7,886 nucleotides of DNA from assembly GCA_946481465.1 (NCBI GenBank), contig CAMLOC010000136.1:1-7886 (forward strand). Direction: 5' to 3'. This document shows, in pieces, positions 1-5,358 of this stretch. This stretch comes from an uncultured Shinella sp. Lineage in GTDB: Bacteria; Pseudomonadota; Alphaproteobacteria; Rhizobiales; Rhizobiaceae. Position numbers and translations under genes: made by a program. The notes beneath the pieces are model-generated. The model searched no databases and had not been told where the DNA came from. It saw only the letters and a list, made by a program, of their open reading frames with translations. The number at the start of each line of letters is the position of its first letter. The first letter of the stretch is position 1.

Positions 1-543
1 ATAGTGGTCGATGCGGAAGATCTGCTCTTCGCGGAAGACCTTGCCGATCGTGTTGTTGAGCGCGTCGGCGGAGGCAAGGTCCCGGCCGATGGGCTTTTCC
101 ACGACGATGCGGGTCTGCTTGGTGATCAGCTTGTGGTCGCGGATCTTCTCCGAGATGTCGCCGAAGATGGCGGGCGCGACGGCGAGGTAAAAGGCGCGCA
201 CGCGCTCCTTGCCCTCGTCCAGAAGCTCCTTGAGCTTGTCCCAGCCCTGGTCGGACTTGGCGTCGACGGCGACGTAGAACAGCCGGTCGCAGAAAGTCTT
301 GACCTCGGCCTCGTCGAATTCCGCGGGCTTCAGGTGCTCCTTCAGCGCATCGACGGCGAACTTGCGGTATTCCGCATCCGTATAGGCGGTGCGCGACGCG
401 CCGATGATGCGCGTCGGGTCGGAAAGCTGGCCGGCGAGCTGCCGGTGGTAAAGGGCCGGAAGGAGCTTGCGTTCCGCAAGGTCGCCGGTTCCGCCGAAGA
501 CGACATAGTCGAAGGGCTCAACGGGAATGATCTGGCTGCTCAT
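1..543 (-). CDS. zwf: Glucose-6-phosphate dehydrogenase, N-terminal part (cut by window edge)
   Basis: This is the first 181 codons of cytosolic glucose-6-phosphate dehydrogenase, which oxidises glucose 6-phosphate to 6-phosphogluconolactone with NADP+ and feeds the Entner-Doudoroff and pentose phosphate pathways. The dinucleotide-binding motif is at residues 17-32 (GGTGDLAERKLLPALY, the family's GxxGDL). EKPIGRDL at 149-156 is the conserved substrate/cofactor segment. The visible part ends at residues 177-181 in RIDHY, the beginning of the RIDHYLGKE active-site signature. The full protein is normally about 490 residues, so roughly 310 lie beyond position 1. The ATG at 541-543 is chosen because the protein starts directly before the nucleotide-binding fold. 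Its ribosome binding site is poor (GAGAT-like). It reads in the same direction as the putrescine genes, but a 96-base gap with its own promoter candidate suggests separate transcription. In rhizobia pgl and edd usually follow, outside this window. Confidence 0.96.
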   Translation of the reverse strand, partial: MSSQIIPVEPFDYVVFGGTGDLAERKLLPALYHRQLAGQLSDPTRIIGASRTAYTDAEYRKFAVDALKEHLKPAEFDEAEVKTFCDRLFYVAVDAKSDQGWDKLKELLDEGKERVRAFYLAVAPAIFGDISEKIRDHKLITKQTRIVVEKPIGRDLASADALNNTIGKVFREEQIFRIDHY

Positions 544-590
544 CGGATATCTCGATCTCGTTCTGTTGCCGGGTGTTATAATCTAATCGA

Positions 591-619
591 TTTAAAAACA
601 CCAGCGTGCAACGCAACAA
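591..619 (-). promoter_or_regulatory. Candidate zwf promoter
   Basis: On the minus strand, TTGTTG (614-619) and TTTAAA (591-596) are separated by 17 bases, a reasonable housekeeping sigma-factor match. Transcription would begin near 584, giving a leader of about 40 bases before the zwf ATG. It sits in an A/T-rich dip between two GC-rich genes. A TATAAC at 575-580 is an alternative -10 but has no good -35. The assignment rests on hexamer resemblance and position only. Confidence 0.35.
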
Positions 620-631
620 AATCGGTGCTTT
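594..631 (-). terminator. Possible Rho-independent terminator after the puuAB pair
   Basis: Read on the minus strand, AAAGCACC (624-631) can pair with GGTGTTTT (595-602), with one G-U wobble. The 21-base loop itself contains a short GCGT/ACGC stem. The run of T ending at 594 forms a U tract that is partly inside the stem. It begins about nine bases after the oxidase stop codon, the right place for an operon end. The stem has few G-C pairs, so termination could be weak, and the element overlaps the candidate zwf promoter. Confidence 0.35.
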
Positions 632-639
632 CGACTCGA

Positions 640-1923
640 TCAGAGCTTGTCGCGTAGCGCGTACCACGTCATGGCGAGGAACAGAAGCGGCGAGCGGAAC
701 CGGGCACCACCGGGGAAGGCCGGTATCTTCAGGGCCTTCATCAGGTCGAGTTCCCCGCCGCCGCCGGTCACCTCCTCGGCATAGAGCTTGCCGCAATAGT
801 TCGACAGCATCACGCCGTGGCCGGAATAGCCGCCGATCGAGGTGATGCCGGGCATGACCTCGCGCACATAGGGCTTGCGCGGCATGGTGATGCCGACGGA
901 GCCGCCCCAGGCATGGGTCAGCTCGATGCCCTTCAGTTCCGGATAGACCTCCTCGATCTGCCGGCGGATGGGCGGCGTCATATCGTCGAGGTTTTCCGAA
1001 TAGGCCTCCCGCCCGCCGAAAAGCAGGCGGCCGTCGCGGGTCTTGCGGAAATAGCGCACGACGAAGCGTGTGTCGGCGATCGCCTCGCCGCCGGGAATGA
1101 TCGACGGGAACCTGTCGAGCGGCACGGTCGCCCCGATGAAGGAGCGGATGGGCATGACATGCGCGGCCGTCTTGGGCTCCAGATCGCCGATATAGGCGTT
1201 GCAGCAGATCAGCGCCTTGTCGGCGCGGATCGTGCCCCGCGCGGTGGTGATGACCGCCTTGCCGCCCGCCCGTTCGATCTTCAGGGCGGGGGTCTTCTCG
1301 TGCAGGCTGGCGCCGGCGGCCCCGGCCGCCCGGGCGATGCCGACGAGGAGCTTCATCGGGTGGATATGGCCGGTGCCGGTATCGCGCAGACCGAAGAAGA
1401 AGCGCTTCGAACCGACGCGCTCCTCGGTCTCCGCCCGGTCCATGTAGTTCATGTGCGTGTAGCCGAAGCGCGTCGCCGCGATCTCGACGTGGTCGCGGAA
1501 TTCCTTCTCGTAGCTCGCCTTGTGGCTGACATTGAGCTGGCCCGGCACATAGTCGATATCGAGGTTCTGGCTTGCGGCGAAATCGTGGATATGGCGCTTG
1601 GCGTTCTCCGCAAGGTCGAACAGCGCCTTGGCGCGCTCGAAGCCGAGCTCGGCCTCCAGCGTTTCGGCCTCGGCGCGCTGGCCGGTGCCGAGCTGGCCGC
1701 CGTTGCGGCCCGATGCGCCGTCGCCGAAGCGGTGCGCCTCGATCAGGACGACATTGACGCCCTTCTTCGCAAGGTTGTAGGCGGCCTGCAGGCCGGTGAA
1801 GCCGCCGCCGACAATGGCGACGTCGGTGTCGACGGAACCGTCGAGCGGGGCATATTCGGGGCGTTCGCCGACACTGGCCTCATACCAGGAGATGCCGGGG
1901 GAAATCGGGCTTTGCCAGGGCAT
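640..1923 (-). CDS. puuB: Gamma-glutamylputrescine oxidase-like FAD oxidoreductase
   Basis: A 427-residue cytosolic FAD enzyme of the DAO family (DadA/PuuB/OrdL branch). The family's PuuB oxidises gamma-glutamylputrescine to gamma-glutamyl-gamma-aminobutyraldehyde, releasing ammonia and hydrogen peroxide. Visible features are an N-terminal WYEAS segment (13-17), the FAD-binding GGGFTG (39-44) with the ribose-binding acidic residue E62 after the second strand, GASGRNGGQLG (69-79), GHIHP (185-189), AWGGSVGIT (338-346), and the C-terminal flavin-binding GGYSGHGV (364-371). E. coli PuuB is almost the same length. The ATG at 1921-1923 is the first usable start: an in-frame TGA lies nine bases upstream. 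No clear Shine-Dalgarno is present. It lies 96 bases downstream of the puuA-like gene on the same strand, so the pair probably forms an operon. The substrate is inferred from that neighbour; another gamma-glutamylated or free amine remains possible. Confidence 0.85.
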   Translation of the reverse strand: MPWQSPISPGISWYEASVGERPEYAPLDGSVDTDVAIVGGGFTGLQAAYNLAKKGVNVVLIEAHRFGDGASGRNGGQLGTGQRAEAETLEAELGFERAKALFDLAENAKRHIHDFAASQNLDIDYVPGQLNVSHKASYEKEFRDHVEIAATRFGYTHMNYMDRAETEERVGSKRFFFGLRDTGTGHIHPMKLLVGIARAAGAAGASLHEKTPALKIERAGGKAVITTARGTIRADKALICCNAYIGDLEPKTAAHVMPIRSFIGATVPLDRFPSIIPGGEAIADTRFVVRYFRKTRDGRLLFGGREAYSENLDDMTPPIRRQIEEVYPELKGIELTHAWGGSVGITMPRKPYVREVMPGITSIGGYSGHGVMLSNYCGKLYAEEVTGGGGELDLMKALKIPAFPGGARFRSPLLFLAMTWYALRDKL

Positions 1924-1995
1924 TGGACACGCTCATGTTCAAGAGGGTGCGGCGGCGCGCCGGGGCGCCGGCCGCTCTCGGGCTCTGATCTTTCG

Positions 1996-2011
1996 GGCGG
2001 CCCGGACCGCC
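1996..2011. repeat. Small GC hairpin between puuA and puuB
   Basis: GGCGG (1996-2000) and CCGCC (2007-2011) form a five-pair stem with a six-base loop, in the 96-base spacer after the puuA stop codon. No run of T follows on the minus strand, so it is not a normal intrinsic terminator. It could protect or slow the transcript between the genes, or be chance in this very GC-rich spacer. Confidence 0.25.
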
Positions 2012-2019
2012 GGGGCCGC

Positions 2020-3459
2020 TCAGACGTTGAGCAGCAGGAACTCGCGTTCCCAGGGGCTGATCACCTGCATGAAGGTCTCGAACTCGCCGCGCTTGACGCC
2101 GGCATAAAGGCCGATGAACTCCGCGCTCAGGACGTCGGCCAGCGCCGGGTCGGATTCGAGCAGCGACACGGCTTCGAGAAGCCCGCGCGGCAGGTCGATC
2201 GACCCTTCGTTGGCGGTGTCCTCGGTCGGCGCCGTCGGTTCCAGCTTGTTCATGATGCCGAGCAGGCCGCAGCCGAGCGAGGCCGCCAGCGCCAGATACG
2301 GATTGGCGTCCGATCCCGGCAGGCGGTTCTCGATGCGCCGCGCGGCCGCGTCCGACACCGGCACGCGGAAGGCCGTCGTGCGGTTGTCGTAGCCCCAGGC
2401 ATTGTTGACCGGCGCCGACATGTCCGGCGTCAGGCGCCGGTAGGAGTTCACATAGGGCGCCATCATGACGAGCGTCTTCGGCACATAGGCCTGCATGCCG
2501 CCGATGAAGTGGAAGAACTCCTTCGAGGCCGAGCCGTCGGCGTTGGAGAAGACGTTCTTGCCGGTCTCGATCTCCACCACCGACTGGTGGATGTGCATGG
2601 CGGACCCCGCCTGGCCCTGCATGGGCTTGGCCATGAAGGTGGCGTAGATGCCGTGCTTCAGCGCCGCCTCGCGGATCGTGCGCTTGAACAGGAACACCTG
2701 GTCGGCAAGCTCGATCGGATCGCCGTGGCGCAGGTTGATCTCAAGCTGCGCCGGACCTTCCTCATGGATCAGCGTATCGATCTCAAGGCCCTGTTTTTCG
2801 GAGAAATGGTAGATGTCGTCGATCAGCTCGTCGAACTCGTTGATGCCGGCGATGGAATAGCCCTGGCCGCCTTGGATGGCGCGGCCGGACCGGCCCTTCG
2901 GCGGATGCAGCGGATAGTCCGGATCGTCGTTGACGGCGACGAGGTAGAACTCGATCTCGGGCGCCACGACCGGCTTCCAGCCGCGGTCGCGATACATCTG
3001 CACGACGTTCTTCAGGACGTTGCGCGGCGTATAGCGCACGCTCTCGCCGGTCGAGCCGACGATATCGCAGATGACCTGCGCGGTCGGGTCGGTCTCCCAC
3101 GGCACGACGGACAGCGTCGAAAGGTCGGGCAGCAGCTTCAGGTCGCTGTCGCGCGGCTCATAGCGGAAATTGCCTGTCTCCTCGGGATAATCGCCGGAAA
3201 TCGTGTGGCGATAGAGGGCGGAGGGCAATGCGAGCGACGTGTTGGAGGTGAACTTCGACGACGGCATCATCTTGCCGCGCGGCACCCCTGCAAGGTCGGG
3301 CGTGATGCATTCGATGTCCTCGATGCCGCGGGCGCGAAGCCAGTCTGCGGCGTCCTTCCAGGTCTTTACCCCGCGCGGCACGCTGATGGCGGGAGGGATT
3401 TTGGCAGAGCGTGCGGCTTTTTCGATGGTAGGGGTAACGACTTTCTTTTTGGACGGCAT
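2020..3459 (-). CDS. puuA: Gamma-glutamylputrescine synthetase-like, glutamine synthetase family
   Basis: A 479-residue ligase of the glutamine synthetase fold. PuuA joins glutamate to putrescine with ATP, the committing step of the Puu catabolic route. The beta-grasp domain occupies about residues 30-130. Catalytic-domain motifs follow: PEIEF (167-171) and GPAQLEIN (235-242) supply metal-binding glutamates, GSAMHIHQS (285-293) is the GSGMHxHxS nucleotide/metal motif, NRTTAFR (359-365) matches N-R-x-A-x-R for phosphate and glutamate, and ENRLPGSDANPYLALAA (377-393) carries the conserved ENR. I see no regulatory adenylylation-tyrosine context near the C-terminus, as expected for this branch. 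E. coli PuuA is 472 residues. The ATG at 3457-3459 lacks a good Shine-Dalgarno but fits a lysine-rich N-terminus. The adjacent FAD oxidase is the main argument for putrescine. Related enzymes use ethanolamine or other amines, so the substrate is inferred. Confidence 0.87.
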   Translation of the reverse strand: MPSKKKVVTPTIEKAARSAKIPPAISVPRGVKTWKDAADWLRARGIEDIECITPDLAGVPRGKMMPSSKFTSNTSLALPSALYRHTISGDYPEETGNFRYEPRDSDLKLLPDLSTLSVVPWETDPTAQVICDIVGSTGESVRYTPRNVLKNVVQMYRDRGWKPVVAPEIEFYLVAVNDDPDYPLHPPKGRSGRAIQGGQGYSIAGINEFDELIDDIYHFSEKQGLEIDTLIHEEGPAQLEINLRHGDPIELADQVFLFKRTIREAALKHGIYATFMAKPMQGQAGSAMHIHQSVVEIETGKNVFSNADGSASKEFFHFIGGMQAYVPKTLVMMAPYVNSYRRLTPDMSAPVNNAWGYDNRTTAFRVPVSDAAARRIENRLPGSDANPYLALAASLGCGLLGIMNKLEPTAPTEDTANEGSIDLPRGLLEAVSLLESDPALADVLSAEFIGLYAGVKRGEFETFMQVISPWEREFLLLNV

Positions 3460-3478
3460 GAGACACCGGGTTTGGTTG

Positions 3479-3494
3479 ATGATGACGCCATCAT
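3479..3494. repeat. Inverted repeat, candidate operator of puuA
   Basis: ATGATG (3479-3484) and CATCAT (3489-3494) are exact inverted arms around ACGC. Counting the centre, 14 of 16 positions are symmetric. It overlaps the candidate puuA -10 and start site, where a repressor would block transcription. The E. coli PuuR site, as I know it, is different, so the regulator is not identified. Confidence 0.45.
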
Positions 3495-3517
3495 AGACGG
3501 AGTTTATTGCTTGGCTA
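3490..3517 (-). promoter_or_regulatory. Candidate puuA promoter
   Basis: On the minus strand, TAGCCA (3512-3517) and TATGAT (3490-3495) are 16 bases apart; they match the consensus hexamers at 4 and 5 of 6 positions. The start would lie near 3483, giving a leader of about 23 bases before the puuA ATG. No experimental support is visible in the sequence. Confidence 0.35.
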
Positions 3518-3538
3518 GCTCCCCCCGGGGGGTAGAAA
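3511..3538 (+). promoter_or_regulatory. Candidate promoter of the flavoprotein gene
   Basis: TTGGCT (3511-3516) and TAGAAA (3533-3538) are 16 bases apart on the plus strand. The spacer contains a 12-base C6G6 palindrome. The start would lie near 3545, at the edge of another inverted repeat, leaving a leader of about 80 bases. Its -35 hexamer overlaps that of the opposing puuA candidate. The match is modest. Confidence 0.25.
3521..3532. repeat. Perfect CCCCCCGGGGGG palindrome
   Basis: Six C followed by six G form a perfect 12-base palindrome in the divergent intergenic region, inside the spacer of the candidate plus-strand promoter. It has no loop, so it is poorly suited to an RNA hairpin. 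It may be a protein site or affect DNA shape. Confidence 0.5.
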
Positions 3539-3544
3539 ACGCGA

Positions 3545-3557
3545 ATTCTTCAAGAAT
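3545..3557. repeat. ATTCTT-C-AAGAAT inverted repeat
   Basis: Perfect six-base inverted arms around a single C, in an A/T-rich patch within GC-rich surroundings. It lies at the predicted transcription start of the plus-strand flavoprotein gene and about 86 bases upstream of the puuA start codon, so it could serve either gene as an operator. No regulator is identifiable from the window. Confidence 0.4.
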
Positions 3558-3614
3558 ATCCGTTTTGCCGCCCCGATTGACTTTCGGCCGCGATGGCGGA
3601 AAGGAGGGGCAAAC

Positions 3615-3619
3615 AAGGA
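3615..3619 (+). promoter_or_regulatory. Ribosome binding site fixing a GTG start
   Basis: AAGGA lies eight bases before the GTG at 3628-3630, a good spacing. A stronger AGGAGG at 3602-3607 is 20 bases away, too far for that GTG, and there is no in-frame start codon at a better distance. This supports GTG as the true start. Confidence 0.6.
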
Positions 3620-3627
3620 TATCAGAC

Positions 3628-4809
3628 GTGGCAGAACGGCGGGACGTCGTCATCATCGGGGCAGGCGCGGCGGGCATGATGTGCGCCATCGAGGCGGGCC
3701 GGCGCGGACGCCGCGTGCTCGTCCTCGACCATGCCCGCGCGCCGGGCGAGAAGATCCGCATCTCCGGCGGCGGGCGCTGCAATTTCACCAATATCCATGC
3801 CGGGCCGAAGAACTTCCTCTCGGCCAACCCGCATTTCTGCAAGTCGGCGCTTGCCCGCTACACGCCGCGCGATTTCCTCGATCTCGTCGAGCGCCACCGC
3901 ATCCCCTGGCACGAGAAGACGCTGGGCCAGCTCTTCTGCGACAATTCGGCGAAGGACATCATCGCCATGCTGCTTGCCGAGATGAAGGTGGCGGGCGCGG
4001 AGCTGAGGTTGTCGGCGCCGATCGGCGCCGTCGAACACGACGGCCAGTGCTACCGCGTGGCAACGGACGCCGGAACTGTCGAGGCGTCCTCGCTGGTTAT
4101 CGCCACGGGCGGCAAGTCGATCCCCAAGATGGGGGCGACCGGTTTCGCCTATCGCATCGCAGAACAATTCGGCCTTCCCGTCACCGAAACCCGCGCCGGC
4201 CTCGTGCCCCTGACGCTCGATCCGGCGACACTCGCCGCCCATGAGGGCCTGCCGGGCGTGGCGGTGGATGTCGTCGCCCGCCATGGCAGGACGGAGTTCC
4301 GCGAGGCGGCGCTCTTCACCCATCGCGGCCTCAGCGGCCCGGCCATCCTGCAGATCTCCTCCTACTGGCGGGAAGGGGAAGAGATTGCGCTCACCCTCTG
4401 CCCCGACGTCGATTTTGCCGTCGCCATCGCAGCGGCGCGGCGGGAGAACGGCCGGCAGGCGGTGCAGACCGTGCTTGCCGAGCACATGCCGAAGAAACTC
4501 GCTCAGCTTCTCGTCACCGAACTTGGCATCGACGGGCCGCTCGCCGAGCAGCCGGGCCGCCGCATCGAGGCGCTTGTCCAGCGCCTTAGGGACTGGCGCC
4601 TGCGTCCGCCGGGCTCCGAAGGTTACCGGACCGCGGAGGTCACGCTTGGCGGCGTCGACACGGCCGCGCTCGATTCCCGCAGCATGGCGGCCAAGGTGGT
4701 CCCGGGCCTCTATTTCATCGGCGAGGCGGTGGACGTGACGGGCTGGCTCGGCGGCTACAATTTCCAATGGGCCTGGGCGTCGGGCCACGCCGCAGGCGGC
4801 CACGCCTGA
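3628..4809 (+). CDS. HI0933/BaiN-family FAD-dependent flavoprotein
   Basis: A 393-residue flavoprotein of the HI0933-like family (TIGR00275; often annotated as BaiN/RdsA-type NAD(P)/FAD-dependent oxidoreductase or putative aminoacetone oxidase). Its physiological substrate in proteobacteria is not established, so I claim only the cofactor. The Rossmann motif GAGAAG is at 11-16. The family signature KIRISGGGRCNFTN is at 42-55. HRGLSGPAILQIS is at 232-244, in the inserted beta-rich domain. YFIGEAVDVTGWLGGYNFQW at 362-381 closes the FAD site. The length is normal for the family. The reading frame stays open about 2.8 kb upstream, antisense to puuB and puuA, but homology begins at VVIIGAGAAG, so the GTG at 3628 with AAGGA eight bases before it is chosen. 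It is divergent from puuA. A functional link to putrescine oxidation is possible only in the general sense that both are flavoproteins. Confidence 0.9.
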   Translation: MAERRDVVIIGAGAAGMMCAIEAGRRGRRVLVLDHARAPGEKIRISGGGRCNFTNIHAGPKNFLSANPHFCKSALARYTPRDFLDLVERHRIPWHEKTLGQLFCDNSAKDIIAMLLAEMKVAGAELRLSAPIGAVEHDGQCYRVATDAGTVEASSLVIATGGKSIPKMGATGFAYRIAEQFGLPVTETRAGLVPLTLDPATLAAHEGLPGVAVDVVARHGRTEFREAALFTHRGLSGPAILQISSYWREGEEIALTLCPDVDFAVAIAAARRENGRQAVQTVLAEHMPKKLAQLLVTELGIDGPLAEQPGRRIEALVQRLRDWRLRPPGSEGYRTAEVTLGGVDTAALDSRSMAAKVVPGLYFIGEAVDVTGWLGGYNFQWAWASGHAAGGHA

Positions 4810-4814
4810 TTTGG

Positions 4815-4846
4815 CGAGGTGCTCTTTACCGTCTTTTAAGACCTCG
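4815..4846. repeat. Inverted repeat after the flavoprotein gene
   Basis: CGAGGT (4815-4820) pairs exactly with ACCTCG (4841-4846) around a 20-base interior. That interior also holds part of a smaller competing palindrome, GTCTT-TT-AAGAC (4831-4842). It begins six bases after the flavoprotein stop codon. There is no T tract on either side, so it is not a typical intrinsic terminator. It could act as a Rho-dependent or transcript-stabilising hairpin. Confidence 0.35.
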
Positions 4847-4890
4847 GGGCGGATGCTCCCGCGATGTCGGCGTTTCCGGCCTCCCGGACA

Positions 4891-4901
4891 GGAGGCGGAG
4901 G
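4891..4901 (+). promoter_or_regulatory. Doubled Shine-Dalgarno for the small ORF
   Basis: GGAGG-C-GGAGG is a tandem pair of full-strength Shine-Dalgarno cores. The first is 10 bases before the ATG at 4906; the second is 7 bases before the ATG at 4909. This is among the strongest translation signals in the window and the chief reason to take the small open frame seriously. Confidence 0.5.
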
Positions 4902-4905
4902 CAAC

Positions 4906-5109
4906 ATGATGTGGGCCGGCTGGCCGGATCATCCGGGTGTCTGTATCCGCGTATCGGAGTATCGCCGCATGCCTGCAAGACGCCGTCCCGCCCGTGCCAT
5001 CGCGATTGCCGCCACTGCCGAGGAGGGCCGCCGGCGCCTCGTCGCGATAAGCATCCACTGCACGCTCGCCGCCAGCCTCATCCTCGCTCTCGCCCTTGCC
5101 GCGTTCTGA
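4906..5109 (+). CDS. Candidate small membrane protein (67 aa), unrecognised
   Basis: I do not recognise this protein. The frame encodes 67 residues: an N-terminal stretch, an arginine-rich segment (about 20-30 and 42-44), then a hydrophobic C-terminal helix (about 45-67, LVAISIHCTLAASLILALAL) ending at AAF. The topology suggests a single-span, C-terminally anchored inner-membrane protein with the arginine-rich part in the cytoplasm. Adjacent ATGs at 4906 and 4909 both have GGAGG at useful distances. An internal ATG at 4969 (46 residues) also has CGGAG nine bases upstream, and codon use looks more like a gene from there on. It starts 96 bases after the flavoprotein stop, in the same direction, so it could be cotranscribed. 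Third-position G/C is somewhat below its neighbours, especially at the 5' end. It may be noncoding; conservation would decide. Confidence 0.45.
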   Translation: MMWAGWPDHPGVCIRVSEYRRMPARRRPARAIAIAATAEEGRRRLVAISIHCTLAASLILALALAAF

Positions 5110-5122
5110 CAGGCAACTGTCA
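5107..5122. repeat. TGACAG-GCAA-CTGTCA inverted repeat
   Basis: Perfect six-base arms (5107-5112 and 5117-5122) flank GCAA, and two further outer pairs form beyond one mismatch. As RNA it would be a compact hairpin with a GNRA-type GCAA tetraloop. It begins on the stop codon of the small ORF. No T run follows, so it could end or protect that transcript, or be an operator upstream of the chemoreceptor gene. Confidence 0.45.
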
Positions 5123-5347
5123 TAAATCGGTTTAGACGGTGATGGAATTTTAAAGATTGCCCCCGATCATCCGCCCCATAGGGTTCCGGATGCCGCGTCC
5201 CCATGATGGATGTCGACACGGCTGGCAATGATTGCTCCCCCGGATACGCGGCATTGCGGCCGCATGAAGTCGGCAATCCGGCGTCCGAATCCTGGGGAGG
5301 CCCGAAAATGGGGCAGGGGGGAGTACGCCGACAACGGATATTCCGCC
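5110..5347 (+). other. Intergenic leader of the chemoreceptor gene
   Basis: This 238-base stretch has no convincing full-length gene. Its first 50 bases, about 5110-5160, are the A/T-richest part (ATAAATC, TTTAGA, ATTTTAAAG) and are the likely promoter region. I could not find a -35/-10 pair of good spacing, nor a flagellar sigma-28 match. If transcription starts there, the chemoreceptor mRNA has a leader of roughly 190 bases. The last 40 bases contain a short open frame described separately. Confidence 0.4.
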
Positions 5348-5358
5348 ATGTTCATTGA
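5308..5358 (+). CDS. Possible 16-codon leader peptide overlapping the chemoreceptor start
   Basis: An ATG at 5308-5310 is preceded by GGAGG (5296-5300) at an ideal seven-base spacing. It opens 16 codons ([16 protein letters not shown]) and stops with TGA at 5356-5358, eleven bases into the chemoreceptor gene, in a different frame. A ribosome finishing here would stop right beside the ATG at 5348, the arrangement expected for translational coupling. The peptide is arginine-rich and has no recognisable function. It could equally be a chance frame in G-rich sequence. Confidence 0.3.
   Translation: MGQGGVRRQRIFRHVH

Noticed and set aside
4..657. A 217-codon plus-strand open frame at the left end.
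   Set aside because: It is antisense to the clearly recognisable zwf N-terminus and runs through the zwf promoter region into the end of puuB.
3577..3582. TTGACT resembling a strong -35 upstream of the flavoprotein gene.
   Set aside because: No acceptable -10 lies 15-19 bases downstream; that position is the purine-rich AAAGGAGG.
817..3627. Stop-free plus-strand frame running about 2.8 kb into the flavoprotein gene, as if one 1,330-codon protein.
   Set aside because: This part is antisense to puuB and puuA, both recognisable with intact motifs. Its translation is low-complexity, rich in Arg, Ala, Gly and Asp, as expected opposite GC-rich codons. Only the final 393 codons match a family.
3622..5058. 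A 478-codon minus-strand open frame opposite the flavoprotein gene.
   Set aside because: The flavoprotein on the other strand carries full family motifs; the antisense product has none and is of arginine/alanine-rich shadow composition.
5123..5145. Possible flagellar sigma-28 promoter, from TAAA at 5123-5126.
   Set aside because: No GCCGATAA-like element occurs at the required distance; the sequence there is ATGGAATT.
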